NCBI GenBank assembly: GCA_012839345.1
Contig: DUNN01000013.1
Location: forward strand, 122,119-186,118
Direction: 5' to 3'
Length of the DNA stretch: 64,000 bases
DNA from: Clostridiales bacterium
Lineage (GTDB): Bacteria > Bacillota > Clostridia > Oscillospirales > Acutalibacteraceae
The position numbers were made by a program, and so were the translations under genes. Position 1 is the stretch's first letter. The number at the start of each line of letters is the position of its first letter. This document shows, one piece after another, positions 6,664 through 16,143 of the stretch. The notes beneath the pieces are model-generated. The model was given only the letters and a program-made list of their open reading frames with translations, was not told the origin of the DNA and made no database searches.

Positions 6664-9234
6664 ATGAAGCTTCTTGTACTTGACGGAAACAGCATCCTGA
6701 ATCGCGCGTTTTACGGCATCCGCCTTTTAACCACCAAAGAAGGTCTTTATACCAACGGAATTTACGGCTTTCTGACCATGCTGCAAAAACTGCAGAACGA
6801 AATACAGCCCGACGCGGTTGCCATTGCGTTTGACCTGCGTGCCCCCACGTTCCGCCATAAGGAATACGCGGGTTATAAGGCGCAGCGCAAGGGAATGCCG
6901 GAAGAGCTTGCCCAGCAGCTTCCCACCCTGAAGGAACTGCTCCGGCTGCTTGGCTACCGCCTGGTGGAATGTGAAGGCTTCGAGGCGGACGATATCCTCG
7001 GCACGCTGGCGCGCGTCTGCACCGAAACCGGGAACGAATGCGTGCTTGCCACCGGCGACCGCGACAGCCTCCAGCTGGTCGGCCCGCATGTGACGGTTCG
7101 CCTTGCTGCCACAAAGTTCGGTCAGCCGCAGGTTACGCTGTACGATGAAGCGAAGATCATGGAAGATTACGGAGTCACCCCGAAGCAGATGATTGAAATC
7201 AAAGCGATTCAGGGCGATACCTCCGACAATATCCCCGGCGTCGCAGGCATCGGCCCGAAGGGCGCAGCGGAACTGATTCAGAAATATCACGATATTGATT
7301 ATATTTACGAACATCTTGATACGCTGGAAATTAAGGACGGCATGCGGAAAAAGCTGATTGCCGGAAAAGAGAGCGCTTACCTGAGCCGCCGTTTGGGCAC
7401 CATCTGCACGGATGCGCCCGTGGACACCGAGCTGGCCGATTATGTGCCCGCCCCATGCGATTGTGAAAAGGCGGCACGCCTGATGGCAAAGCTGGAATTT
7501 TTCTCGCTGATTGAAAAAATGGGATTAAACCGGCCTGCATCACAGCCGGAAGTACCTGCCGCAGAAGCGCCGCGTGTGGAACTGGTCGAGCACGTGGATG
7601 CGGAAGAACTGCTTGGGCTGCTCCGCCAGCGCGGCCGTGCAGATTTCATCGCGGAATACAATAAAGAAAACATCATTCTGTACCTGAACGACGGGGAACG
7701 GGTGTATAAAATTGAGGAAGAATCGCTGATTGAAAAAATCTGCACCGATGAGTCGATTCGAGTTAACACGCATGATATTAAGCCGCTGTACGCCGCTCTT
7801 GACGCGTGCGGAATTCGGCTTGCACATGCGGGTTTCGACACCATGCTTGTGGGTTACCTGCTGAATCCAAACGCTTCTGATTATGAGCCGGAACGGCTGG
7901 CGCAGGAATACGGCGTTTCCCTACCGGAGTTGGGTGAAAACCGCAGGGCGGCCCTTGCGGCGGCGTTCCCTGCGCTGGTGGACCGGATGGCGGAGGAAAT
8001 TGCTAAGAAGAATCAGACAGAACTGCTGGAAACCATTGAGCTGCCGCTTGCCGAAGTGCTGGCGCACATGGAGAACATTGGGTTCGCGGTGGACGGCGAG
8101 GGAATCCGTGCCTATGGCGAGGTGCTGCAGAAGCAGATTGACGAGATTCAGGCACAGGTCTACGACGCAGTTGGGTACGAGTTTAATTTGAATTCTCCGA
8201 AGCAGCTGGGGGAAGCGCTGTTTGTCAAGCTGGGGCTCAGCCACGGCAAAAAGACGAAGAGCGGATATTCCACCCGCGCGGAGATTTTGGAAGAACTGCG
8301 CTACGAACATCCCGCGGTTGAGATGGTGCTCAATTACCGCACGCTGGCCAAGCTGAAGTCCACCTACTGTGACGGCCTGCTGAAGGTGATTGCAAAGGAT
8401 GGGCGGATTCATTCAAGTTTTAACCAGACGGAAACACGCACCGGGCGCATCAGCTCCACCGAGCCGAATCTTCAAAATATCCCCGTGCGCACCGAGCTGG
8501 GGCGCGAACTGCGACGCTTCTTTGTGGCGCGGGAGGGCTGGGTCCTGGTGGACGCGGACTATTCCCAGATTGAGCTGCGCGTGCTGGCGCACATGGCAAA
8601 CGACCGGAATATGATTCAGGCTTTCCTGAATAACGACGATATCCACCGCAGCACGGCGGCACAGGTGTTCCATATGCCGGAGGAGATGGTGACCCCCATC
8701 ATGCGCAGCCGCGCCAAGGCGGTGAACTTCGGCATTGTGTACGGAATCGGCGCGTTTTCCCTTTCTAAGGACATCGGCGTTACCCGCAAGGAAGCCGAAA
8801 CCTATATTCGTGACTACCTCGCGCATTACGCGGGAATTGACCAATATATGAAGCAGGTGGTCGCCGACGCGAAGGAACGAGGCTACGCGGAAACAATGTT
8901 CGGCCGCCGCCGCTACCTGCCGGAGCTGACGTCCTCCAACTTTAACATGCGCTCGTTCGGCGAGCGGGTTGCCCGCAACATGCCGATTCAAGGCACCGCC
9001 GCCGATATCATCAAGATTGCGATGGTCCGTGTGGAGCAGCGCCTTGCGCGGGAAAATTTGCGCGCCCGCCTGATTTTGCAGGTGCACGACGAACTGATTG
9101 TGGAAGCTCCGCAGGAAGAAGCCGAACACGTTGCGAAGCTGCTGACGGAAGAAATGGAGCATGCTGTTTCCCTTTCCGTTCCGCTGACCGCCGAAGCGAA
9201 TATTGGCCGCACGTGGTACGATGCCAAAGGCTGA
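6664..9234 (+). CDS. polA: DNA polymerase I
   Basis: An 856-residue protein for Okazaki fragment maturation and repair. Residues 1-290 form the 5'-3' exonuclease (LDGNSILNRAFYG, YKAQRKGMPEEL, then ATGDRDSLQLV and GDTSDNIPGV). Residues ~300-470 correspond to the proofreading domain, but the DxE of motif Exo I is not recognisable, so 3'-5' exonuclease activity is probably lost, as in several other Gram-positive Pol I enzymes. The polymerase domain follows: motif A DADYSQIELRVLAHM (Asp630), motif B RSRAKAVNFGIVYG (residues 681-694), motif C QVHDELIVE (Asp809). It is preceded by a well-spaced GAGGAGA ribosome site. It stands between dusB and the RlmA-like gene. Confidence 0.97.
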   Translation: MKLLVLDGNSILNRAFYGIRLLTTKEGLYTNGIYGFLTMLQKLQNEIQPDAVAIAFDLRAPTFRHKEYAGYKAQRKGMPEELAQQLPTLKELLRLLGYRLVECEGFEADDILGTLARVCTETGNECVLATGDRDSLQLVGPHVTVRLAATKFGQPQVTLYDEAKIMEDYGVTPKQMIEIKAIQGDTSDNIPGVAGIGPKGAAELIQKYHDIDYIYEHLDTLEIKDGMRKKLIAGKESAYLSRRLGTICTDAPVDTELADYVPAPCDCEKAARLMAKLEFFSLIEKMGLNRPASQPEVPAAEAPRVELVEHVDAEELLGLLRQRGRADFIAEYNKENIILYLNDGERVYKIEEESLIEKICTDESIRVNTHDIKPLYAALDACGIRLAHAGFDTMLVGYLLNPNASDYEPERLAQEYGVSLPELGENRRAALAAAFPALVDRMAEEIAKKNQTELLETIELPLAEVLAHMENIGFAVDGEGIRAYGEVLQKQIDEIQAQVYDAVGYEFNLNSPKQLGEALFVKLGLSHGKKTKSGYSTRAEILEELRYEHPAVEMVLNYRTLAKLKSTYCDGLLKVIAKDGRIHSSFNQTETRTGRISSTEPNLQNIPVRTELGRELRRFFVAREGWVLVDADYSQIELRVLAHMANDRNMIQAFLNNDDIHRSTAAQVFHMPEEMVTPIMRSRAKAVNFGIVYGIGAFSLSKDIGVTRKEAETYIRDYLAHYAGIDQYMKQVVADAKERGYAETMFGRRRYLPELTSSNFNMRSFGERVARNMPIQGTAADIIKIAMVRVEQRLARENLRARLILQVHDELIVEAPQEEAEHVAKLLTEEMEHAVSLSVPLTAEANIGRTWYDAKG

Positions 9235-9350
9235 AACTTTTGAAAAGGAACAAGAGAATTGTGAAGAGAACCGTGCAGCGTCGAAGAAGTTAGGAACCTT
9301 TTTGCCTGTTGCTTATTATTTGTTCACGACTCATTGAAATAGGTGATTTC

Positions 9351-10178
9351 ATGATATTTACCTGCCCCGTCTGCCGGCAACTGCTGAGCAGACAGGAAAA
9401 AATCTATACCTGCCCCAGCGGGCACAGCTATGACATTGCCTCCGAGGGCTATGTGCATCTTCTGCCGCCGAACCATATGCATTCCAAAATACCGGGGGAC
9501 AGCAAGCAGATGGTGGCTTCGCGCCGCGCGTTTCTGGAAACTGGGCTGTACCGGTTGTTCAGCGACCGGCTCAATGAGCTGGTGCGGGAGGATTTGCCGA
9601 AGACCGACCCGGTTGTGCTGGACGCAGGCTGCGGGGAGGGTTACTACACCGCGCGACTGGCGGAAAGCCTTGACCAAAACGGGATTTCTGCGGAGTTGTA
9701 TGGGTTCGATATTTCAAAATTTGCCGTGAAAGCGGCATCAAAACGGCTGAAATCCGCCGCGTTTGCTGTGGCAAGCTGTTTTGCGGTTCCGGTTGCAGAT
9801 GCTTCCACAGACTGCGTTATCAATGTCTTTGCCCCAATTGTGGAAAGCGAATTCCTGCGCGTGCTAAAGCCAAGCGGGCGGCTGATTCTCGCGGTTCCGG
9901 GGCCGCGCCATTTGTTCGGCCTAAAGCAAATCCTGTATGAAGCGCCCTATGAAAATGAATATCGGGAAACGGAATACGCCGGGTTCACTTTTGAAAAGCG
10001 CGTTCCGGTAAAAGACACGATTCATATCGAAGATCCCCAAACCATACAAAATCTGTTTGCCATGACGCCCTATTACTGGAAAACGCCGGTAGAGGGCAGC
10101 CGCCGCCTGAGTGAAACAGCGGTGCTGGATACGGAAATCGAGTTTGATTTTCTGGTTTACCGAAAGACGGAAGAATAA
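9351..10178 (+). CDS. rlmA: 23S rRNA (guanine-N1)-methyltransferase, RlmA-like
   Basis: About 275 residues. The N-terminal zinc module is visible: Cys5, Cys8, Cys21 and His25 (CPVC then CPSGH). The Rossmann SAM-binding motif VVLDAGCGEGYYTARLAE follows at ~85. This arrangement is that of the RlmA(I)/RlmA(II) family that methylates G745 or G748 in helix 35 of 23S rRNA, the latter conferring tylosin resistance in some Gram-positives; which base is used cannot be told here. The ATG at 9351 is chosen over an in-frame upstream start because AGGTGAT precedes it and the zinc motif then begins at residue 5. Followed after 51 bases by a membrane protein gene. Confidence 0.88.
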   Translation: MIFTCPVCRQLLSRQEKIYTCPSGHSYDIASEGYVHLLPPNHMHSKIPGDSKQMVASRRAFLETGLYRLFSDRLNELVREDLPKTDPVVLDAGCGEGYYTARLAESLDQNGISAELYGFDISKFAVKAASKRLKSAAFAVASCFAVPVADASTDCVINVFAPIVESEFLRVLKPSGRLILAVPGPRHLFGLKQILYEAPYENEYRETEYAGFTFEKRVPVKDTIHIEDPQTIQNLFAMTPYYWKTPVEGSRRLSETAVLDTEIEFDFLVYRKTEE

Positions 10179-10229
10179 AGGACAGGCGGCGGAAGCAATT
10201 TGGCTGCTGCGAAAGGGAGGATTGAAGCG

Positions 10230-11417
10230 ATGTTCAAAACCCGTGAGTGGAACCGGGAAGACGCGGAAAAAGCAATTTTTCTGCTGCTTGCGACTATGCT
10301 GGGCCTACTGCTGCGAATGGTGCTGTTCCCTTTTGAATCATGGGATTACCATCAGTTTTTAAGCGAATGGTATGGTTTGCTGAAAGCGAACGGAGGCTTT
10401 GCCGCCGTTGGGCTGAATATCGGAAATTATATGCCAACCTATCTCTATTTGCTGGCCGCGTTTACTTATTTCCCCATTTCTGCGCTGACGGCAATTAAGT
10501 TGATTTCCTGCGCAGCGGATGTTGTGTTGGCGGTCTATGTCATGCGGATTGTCAACCTGCGGTTTGGAAACGCTACATACGGGGCACTGACCTATGCGGC
10601 AACGCTGTTCCTACCTGGGGTATTTCTGAATTCGGCGGTTTGGGGGCAGTGCGACGCCATTTATACGGCAGCGCTCGCGGCTTTCGTTTACTACCTGATG
10701 GCCGGCAAGGAAAACCGCGCGGTGATTGCGTTTGCCATTTCCTTTGTGTTTAAGCTTCAGGCGGTGTTTTTGGCGCCGCTTTTGCTGCTTATGGTTTTGA
10801 AACGAAAGATCCGGGTGGGAACGCTCGCTTTTATACCACTAGTATATATTATCTCTATATTCCCTGCTGTATTAGCCGGTCGGAACCTTGGGGAACTGCT
10901 TCTGGTTTACAGTTCGCAGTCCAAACTGTATTCCCGGCTGGTCATGGGACTGCCCAATCTGTACACCTGGATTCCGGATGGCGGGAACGGCGATGCTTCC
11001 CAGCTGCCGAGATACTTTGGCACAGCGGCCGTCCTTTTTGCGGGGGCGGTGGTGCTTTTTGCGCTGTTTCTATTGTGGCGCGGTCAGTTTACCCTGAGCG
11101 ACGAAATGTTGGTATCGCTCGCTATGCTGTTCGCATTTTTGGTTCCGTTTGTTCTGCCGCATATGCACGAGCGGTATTATTACCCGGCGGAAATCTTCGC
11201 ATTGATTTTTGCCTTTTATTTTCCGAAAAAGCTGTATGTCGGGGTTGTTATGGAGCTGCTCTGCGTGTACGCAGAGTGCCATTATCTGTTCGGTACAGAT
11301 TTTCTTTCGATTGAAATATTGGCGGTTGTAGCGCTCATAAACCTGATTGCAGTGGCACGCCACACGGTGCGGTTGGCACAGTCCGAACGCCTGCGGGAAG
11401 TGGGTGCGGCGGCATGA
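10230..11417 (+). CDS. Multi-pass membrane glycosyltransferase (Gpi18/PIG-M-like)
   Basis: About 395 residues with around nine or ten hydrophobic helices. The N-terminal loop FESWDYHQFLSEWYGLL carries the acidic residues expected in the first extracytoplasmic loop of GT-C fold glycosyltransferases, and NSAVWGQCDAIYTA is a conserved second loop in Gpi18-like mannosyltransferases. The family uses a polyprenyl-phosphate sugar as donor on the outer face of the membrane. Start 10230 follows GGGAGG; an in-frame TTG at 10200 is less likely. The next gene overlaps its stop by four bases (ATGA), so it is co-transcribed with rimI. The acceptor is unknown. Confidence 0.75.
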   Translation: MFKTREWNREDAEKAIFLLLATMLGLLLRMVLFPFESWDYHQFLSEWYGLLKANGGFAAVGLNIGNYMPTYLYLLAAFTYFPISALTAIKLISCAADVVLAVYVMRIVNLRFGNATYGALTYAATLFLPGVFLNSAVWGQCDAIYTAALAAFVYYLMAGKENRAVIAFAISFVFKLQAVFLAPLLLLMVLKRKIRVGTLAFIPLVYIISIFPAVLAGRNLGELLLVYSSQSKLYSRLVMGLPNLYTWIPDGGNGDASQLPRYFGTAAVLFAGAVVLFALFLLWRGQFTLSDEMLVSLAMLFAFLVPFVLPHMHERYYYPAEIFALIFAFYFPKKLYVGVVMELLCVYAECHYLFGTDFLSIEILAVVALINLIAVARHTVRLAQSERLREVGAAA

Positions 11418-11872
11418 ACAACTGGCACATTGAACCCATGCGGGAGGAGCACCTTGCCGCCCTTACGGAGCTGGATGTGCGCTGCTTTTCCCACCCCTGG
11501 ACCTATGACGGGCTGAAAGCGGAGCTTTCCAGCGATACAGCGGTGTTTGCCGCTGCGGTTCTGGACGGAACGGCGGTGGGCTGCGCCGGAATGCACTGCG
11601 TCTGCGGGGAATGCTATATTGATAAGGTGTGCGTCGCGCCCGAACTGCGCCGCCAGGGAATCGCGCGGGCACTGGTGGACTATTTAATTTCGTATGCCGA
11701 AGCGCATCACGCGGAGTTCCTTACGCTGGAGGTGCGCGAATCCAATGCGCCCGCCATTGCGCTGTATACTGCCGCAGGATTTCTGCCGGTGGGAAAACGG
11801 CGCAATTTTTATACCGACCCCCGCGAGAATGCGGTACTGATGACAAAAACATTATCTGGGAACAATGAATAG
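11414..11872 (+). CDS. rimI: Ribosomal protein alanine N-acetyltransferase (RimI-type GNAT)
   Basis: 152 residues. The acetyl-CoA site YIDKVCVAPELRRQGIARAL (V/I-x-P-x-x-R-x-x-G-x-A) is perfect, and LEVRESNAPAIALYTAAGF is the RimI-specific second half. The family acetylates the N-terminal alanine of ribosomal protein S18. It overlaps the membrane glycosyltransferase stop by four bases and is followed at 12255 by tsaD, the common RimI-TsaD neighbourhood; tsaB, often adjacent, is not here. Confidence 0.88.
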   Translation: MNNWHIEPMREEHLAALTELDVRCFSHPWTYDGLKAELSSDTAVFAAAVLDGTAVGCAGMHCVCGECYIDKVCVAPELRRQGIARALVDYLISYAEAHHAEFLTLEVRESNAPAIALYTAAGFLPVGKRRNFYTDPRENAVLMTKTLSGNNE

Positions 11873-11980
11873 TGCAAAATTAATGGCCCTTTTGATTAAA
11901 ATTTTGAAGGAAACAAATCCCAATATTTTCCCGAGAGCCGGCTGCTTAGTCTGAACTTTTGCCCTCAGGCCGGGCGGGCC

Positions 11981-12069
11981 CCTACTTTCGGTTCCGCCCG
12001 AAAGTAGGCAAAGTGCGGGCAGGGAGGGATTTGAAAGGCCAAGGGAGGGTTCCATAAATCCCTCCCTGC
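11981..12069. repeat. Double-hairpin palindromic element between rimI and tsaD
   Basis: Two perfect inverted repeats lie in a 382-base gap with no convincing gene. CCTACTTTCG (11981-11990) pairs with CGAAAGTAGG (11999-12008) around an eight-base loop. GCAGGGAGGGAT (12019-12030) pairs with ATCCCTCCCTGC (12058-12069) around a 27-base loop that itself contains another AGGGAGGG. Neither is followed by a T run on the plus strand. The arrangement resembles a short dispersed palindromic repeat or a structured RNA. Confidence 0.45.
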
Positions 12070-12254
12070 ACCCTCCAAGGTATCCCCAAAAACGAACTTT
12101 TGCTTCCGATGTCTTGATGATTTTCATGGACGGAGCGAAAAAGAATTACTTCGCGTAAGGTACACTCTGCGACATCTATGGGCGGAGAACATCAAAGCGG
12201 TTTATATAGATACTAATTGAACGAATTAAAATAAAATAGGGAAAGGAAAATAAT

Positions 12255-13277
12255 ATGCGTATTTTGGCTTTGGAAAGCTCCTGCGACGAAACCGCAGCGG
12301 CGGTGGTGGAGGACGGCCGAAAAATTCTTTCTTCGGTGGTTGCCTCGCAGGTGGAGGAACATAAACTTTACGGCGGCGTGGTGCCGGAGATTGCCTCGCG
12401 CCGTCACTGTGAAGCGGTGGTGGGCGTTACGCAGCAGGCGCTGGACGAAGCCGGCATGAAGCTGGAGGACGTGGATGCCATCGCTGTAACCTATGCGCCG
12501 GGGTTGATCGGCGCGCTGCTGGTGGGCGTAAACTTTGCCAAGGGTCTGGCGGTGGCCAGCGGCAAGCCGCTGGTTCCGGTGCACCACCTGCGCTCCCATA
12601 TCGCGGCAAATTACCTGACTTCACCGGAGCTGGAGCCGCCGTTCCTCTGTCTGGTGGTGTCCGGCGGGCACAGCCATATTATTGAAGTAAAAGATTACAC
12701 CGATCTTCGTGTTTTGGGGCGCACCCGCGACGACGCGGCGGGCGAAGCGTTTGATAAGGCGGCGCGCGCCATGGGAATGCCGTACCCGGGCGGTGTGGAA
12801 ATGGATAAAATTGCAGAAAATGGAAATCCGGAAGCATTTGCGCTTCCGCACCCCAGCGTGGACGGTGCGCCGTACGATTTCAGTTTTTCCGGTCTGAAAA
12901 CTGCGGTGATTAATCTCATTCATAATGCGGAACAGAAGGGGCAGACGCTGAATGTGCCGGATCTCGCCGCTTCTTTCCGCAAGGCGGTTGTGGACTGCTT
13001 AGTCAAAAATTTTGTGCGTGCCGCGAAGGAAACCGGCAGTACCAAACTGGTGATTGCAGGCGGTGTTTCGGCCAATTCTCTGCTGCGCCGCAGACTGCAG
13101 CAGGAATGCGCCCAGCGCGGCTGGAGCTTTTACATGCCATTGCTTTCCCTGTGCGGGGACAACGCCGCCATGGTGGGTGCTCAGGGATATTATGAATACT
13201 GTTCGGGAACAATAGCAGGGCCTGATTTGAACGCCTGTGCAGAGCTTCCGGTAGAGCGGTCGTACGGTTCCAAATGA
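12255..13277 (+). CDS. tsaD: tRNA threonylcarbamoyladenosine transferase TsaD
   Basis: 340 residues. The N-terminus ILALESSCDETAAAVV is the Kae1/TsaD signature. The metal-binding HxxxH is seen in VHHLRSHIAANYL, and the nucleotide-binding regions LVVSGGHSHII and IAGGVSANSLLRR are present. The enzyme transfers threonylcarbamoyl from its adenylate to A37 of ANN-decoding tRNAs, working with TsaB and TsaE. The ATG is preceded by GGGAAAGGA. Length is normal for the bacterial family. Confidence 0.97.
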   Translation: MRILALESSCDETAAAVVEDGRKILSSVVASQVEEHKLYGGVVPEIASRRHCEAVVGVTQQALDEAGMKLEDVDAIAVTYAPGLIGALLVGVNFAKGLAVASGKPLVPVHHLRSHIAANYLTSPELEPPFLCLVVSGGHSHIIEVKDYTDLRVLGRTRDDAAGEAFDKAARAMGMPYPGGVEMDKIAENGNPEAFALPHPSVDGAPYDFSFSGLKTAVINLIHNAEQKGQTLNVPDLAASFRKAVVDCLVKNFVRAAKETGSTKLVIAGGVSANSLLRRRLQQECAQRGWSFYMPLLSLCGDNAAMVGAQGYYEYCSGTIAGPDLNACAELPVERSYGSK

Positions 13278-13386
13278 AAAAGCATGAATATTTATGCATA
13301 AATATTTAAAATTAGAGAATAATTATAAATTTTATTCTTCTATAAAAATAATTTGCCAAAAATTTAACAAATTTCTCGTAACTCAA

Positions 13387-13415
13387 TTGAATGTTGACAA
13401 AAATTGTATTATAAT
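13387..13415 (+). promoter_or_regulatory. Promoter of pckG
   Basis: TTGAAT (13387-13392) and TATAAT (13410-13415) with a 17-base spacer, 52 bases before the start. A TTGACA at 13394 lies too close to the -10 to be its partner. Confidence 0.7.
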
Positions 13416-13467
13416 CTAAAGTGAAGAAAATTTCGTTAAGGCCATTGGGCCGAAAGGAGAAAGGGTT

Positions 13468-15234
13468 ATGACTAACAACAAGTCAGTACTAAGCTGGATT
13501 GAAGAAATGAAACAGCTTGTCTGCCCCGACAATCTGGTCTGGATTGACGGAACAGAAGAACAGCTTGAACAGCTGCGCGCGGAAGCCTGCTCCACTGGGG
13601 AGCTCATTAAGCTGAACCAGGACAAGCTCCCGGGATGCTACCTGCACCGTACGGCCGTCAACGACGTTGCCCGTGTGGAAGACAGAACCTTCATCTGCTC
13701 CCGCAAGGAAGAAGACGCAGGCCCGACGAACCACTGGAAAGACCCCAAAGAAGCATATAAAATGCTTTACGATATTGCACGTGGAAGCTACAAAGGCCGC
13801 ACCATGTATGTAATTCCGTACTCCATGGGCCCGATCGGTTCCCCGCTTTCCAAAATCGGCGTTGAGCTGACCGACTCTATTTACGTTGTATTGAATATGA
13901 GCATCATGGCCCGCGTTGGCCAGAAGGTATGGGATACCCTCGGCGACAGCAACGAATGGGTGCGCGGTCTGCACTGCAAGTGCGACATTGATGCAGAAAA
14001 GAGATACATCTGCCACTTCCCAGAAGACAACACCATTATTTCCGTGAACTCCGGTTACGGTGGAAACGTGCTGCTCGGCAAAAAGTGCTTTGCACTTCGT
14101 ATTGCTTCCTACCTTGGTAAGACCCAGGGCTGGATGGCTGAGCACATGCTGATTCTCGGCCTGCAGAATCCGCAGGGCGAAATCAAGTATATTGCTGCTG
14201 CGTTCCCGTCTGCATGCGGCAAGACCAACCTTGCTATGCTCATTCCGCCGGAAGGCTACCGCAAGAAGGGCTATAAAATTTGGACGGTTGGCGACGACAT
14301 CGCTTGGATGCGCCAGGGTGCCGATGGCAGACTGTATGCCATTAACCCGGAAAATGGCTTCTTCGGCGTTGCACCGGGAACCAACGAACATTCCAATCCG
14401 AATGCTCTTGCTTCCACAAAATCCGGCACCATCTTTACCAACGTTGCCCAGAACCTGGACGACAATACGGTTTGGTGGGAAGGCCTCGACAAGTATCCGC
14501 CGAAGCACGCTTTGAACTGGAAGGGCGAGCCGTGGGACGGCACCACTTCCGACCAGAAGGGCGCTCATCCGAACAGCCGCTTCACCGCGCCTGCTAAGAA
14601 CTGCCCGTGCATCAGCCCTGAATTCGACAAGGGCGAGGGCGTGCCGATTTCTGCCATTATCTTCGGCGGCCGTCGTGCTCAGACCACTCCGCTGGTGTAC
14701 CAGTCCCGTGACTGGAACCACGGTGTGTTCGTAGGCTCCATCATGGCTTCTGAAACAACCGCTGCTGCTGCTGGTGCAGTCGGTGTTGTACGCCGTGACC
14801 CAATGGCTATGCTGCCTTTCTGCGGCTATCATATGGGTGACTACTTCAAGCACTGGATCGAAATGGGCGAAAAGCTCGGCGACAAGGCTCCGAAGATCTT
14901 CAACGTGAACTGGTTCCGTGTGGACGACGAAGGTCACTTCGTTTGGCCGGGATTCGGCGACAACCTCCGTGTCCTCGAATGGATCATCAACCGTTGCGAA
15001 GGCAAGGTTGACGCGGTCGAAACTCCGATTGGCTATGTGCCGAAGCCGGAGGACATCAACCTGGAAGGCCTGAAGGACTTTGATCGTGATACCCTGAAGA
15101 GCATCCTCGAAGTCAACAAGGATCAGTGGCTGAAAGAAGCCGACGGCATTGCCGAATTCTACACCAAGTTCGGCGACAAGCTCCCGAAGGAACTGGCCGA
15201 CGAGCTCAATGCTTTGAAGAGCAGACTCCAGTAA
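13468..15234 (+). CDS. pckG: Phosphoenolpyruvate carboxykinase (GTP)
   Basis: 588 residues. The enzyme interconverts oxaloacetate + GTP and phosphoenolpyruvate + CO2 + GDP, in gluconeogenesis or, in fermenters, in the carboxylating direction. The kinase-1a loop FPSACGKTNLAM (Lys252, reactive Cys250) is the GTP-type signature. SMGPIGSPLSKIGVELTDS near residue 120 is the substrate-binding region, and the metal/nucleotide-binding stretch TVGDDIAWM is intact. Codon use is more biased than in the neighbours, consistent with high expression. Single gene with strong promoter, AAAGGAGAAAGG ribosome site and terminator. Confidence 0.97.
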   Translation: MTNNKSVLSWIEEMKQLVCPDNLVWIDGTEEQLEQLRAEACSTGELIKLNQDKLPGCYLHRTAVNDVARVEDRTFICSRKEEDAGPTNHWKDPKEAYKMLYDIARGSYKGRTMYVIPYSMGPIGSPLSKIGVELTDSIYVVLNMSIMARVGQKVWDTLGDSNEWVRGLHCKCDIDAEKRYICHFPEDNTIISVNSGYGGNVLLGKKCFALRIASYLGKTQGWMAEHMLILGLQNPQGEIKYIAAAFPSACGKTNLAMLIPPEGYRKKGYKIWTVGDDIAWMRQGADGRLYAINPENGFFGVAPGTNEHSNPNALASTKSGTIFTNVAQNLDDNTVWWEGLDKYPPKHALNWKGEPWDGTTSDQKGAHPNSRFTAPAKNCPCISPEFDKGEGVPISAIIFGGRRAQTTPLVYQSRDWNHGVFVGSIMASETTAAAAGAVGVVRRDPMAMLPFCGYHMGDYFKHWIEMGEKLGDKAPKIFNVNWFRVDDEGHFVWPGFGDNLRVLEWIINRCEGKVDAVETPIGYVPKPEDINLEGLKDFDRDTLKSILEVNKDQWLKEADGIAEFYTKFGDKLPKELADELNALKSRLQ

Positions 15235-15248
15235 GATTCCAAAATAGT

Positions 15249-15282
15249 GCGGCGCCCTGTTTGGTTGGGGCGCCGCTTTTCT
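15249..15282 (+). terminator. Terminator after pckG
   Basis: GCGGCGCCC and GGGCGCCGC form a perfect 9-bp stem followed by TTTTCTTT. Confidence 0.9.
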
Positions 15283-15301
15283 TTATGTAGAAAAGCCAAT
15301 A

Positions 15302-15330
15302 TTGACAATTTACGATGTTCTCAATATACT
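15302..15330 (+). promoter_or_regulatory. Promoter of the TM2-domain gene
   Basis: TTGACA (15302-15307), 17-base spacer, TATACT (15325-15330), about 100 bases before the start codon. Confidence 0.75.
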
Positions 15331-15429
15331 GTGTAGTAATAAGCAGTATGGTTCGGCTCTCAAGATCAGCGGAACCTGCTTGAAGTGGTTCCGTGAAATT
15401 AATAGAACATTATTAAGGGGGAAACGATT

Positions 15430-15801
15430 TTGATTTGTTCCAATTGCGGAAAAGACAACCCGGCAGGCGCAACATTCTGCAACGGATGCGGCGCGCCGAT
15501 GTCCCAGCAGCCTCCTCAGCCCCAATCCCAGCAGTATTACCAGCCTCCCCAACCGCCCATATACGGCTACCAGCCAGTGGTTTATCCGTTTCCAATTTCC
15601 CCCTGCCGCCGATGGGCTGCATTTATCCTCTGTTTTTTTCTCGGAGGATTGGGAATTCACCGGTTTTATGTCAATAAAATCGGTACGGGAATTCTTTATT
15701 TGTTTACGGCGGGATTGTTCGGCATTGGCTGGCTTGTCGATTTAATTATGATCGCCTGCGGCAGCTTTACCGACAGTCGAGGACTTCCGCTGAAAGAATA
15801 G
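15430..15801 (+). CDS. Zinc-ribbon / TM2-domain membrane protein
   Basis: 123 residues starting with TTG after a GGGGGAAA ribosome site. The N-terminal zinc ribbon has two CxxC pairs ([19 protein letters not shown]). A Pro/Gln/Tyr-rich linker (residues ~27-55) leads to the TM2 domain: two hydrophobic helices joined by a short turn with the family motif [20 protein letters not shown] and the Asp in WLVDLIMIA. The TM2 family has no defined biochemical role. Own promoter and terminator. Confidence 0.88.
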   Translation: MICSNCGKDNPAGATFCNGCGAPMSQQPPQPQSQQYYQPPQPPIYGYQPVVYPFPISPCRRWAAFILCFFLGGLGIHRFYVNKIGTGILYLFTAGLFGIGWLVDLIMIACGSFTDSRGLPLKE

Positions 15802-15819
15802 TACAAGAGTATAAAATTA

Positions 15820-15859
15820 GGTTCGGTTCCGCTTTCCGGCGGATACTGGACCTTTTTTT
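15820..15859 (+). terminator. Terminator after the TM2 gene
   Basis: GGTTCGGTTCCGC pairs imperfectly with GCGGATACTGGACC and is followed by seven T. Confidence 0.75.
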
Positions 15860-16143
15860 GTTTCCTATTGTTCTATTTCTGAAATGCTTGATTGAATTTG
15901 CAATAATCAATCATATTCGAAATGAATTGACTGGTTGCTCCCTTAAACTCGCCGATTTTCCACTGGAAAATAAATTTAAATAAATTTTTAATGGGACGTA
16001 ATAATTTACAAAAGAAAAGTGATTATGTTCATATTGTGAATAATATTGATTGATATTATCATATAATGCGCGTATTTTGCAAAATTCCCTCAAAAAGTAT
16101 GAATAAAGTGTTTCATTAATGAAAAGTTTGTGTAAATATAACA
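15860..16143. other. AT-rich intergenic stretch
   Basis: No gene is supported here. A short minus-strand open frame (15911-16162) has atypical composition and no ribosome site. The region is strongly AT-rich and leads into the promoter of the permease gene. Confidence 0.5.

Noticed and set aside
6664..9234. Functional proofreading exonuclease in DNA polymerase I
   Set aside because: The acidic Exo motifs are not recognisable between residues ~300 and 470, so the domain was called degenerate.
11852..12127. 91-codon minus-strand frame between rimI and tsaD
   Set aside because: Runs through both palindromes and into rimI; low-complexity translation without ribosome site. Treated as part of a repeat-like element.
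13489..14937. Long minus-strand open frame opposite pckG
   Set aside because: It lies fully within the well-supported PEPCK gene, has no domain pattern or ribosome site, and follows from its biased codon use.
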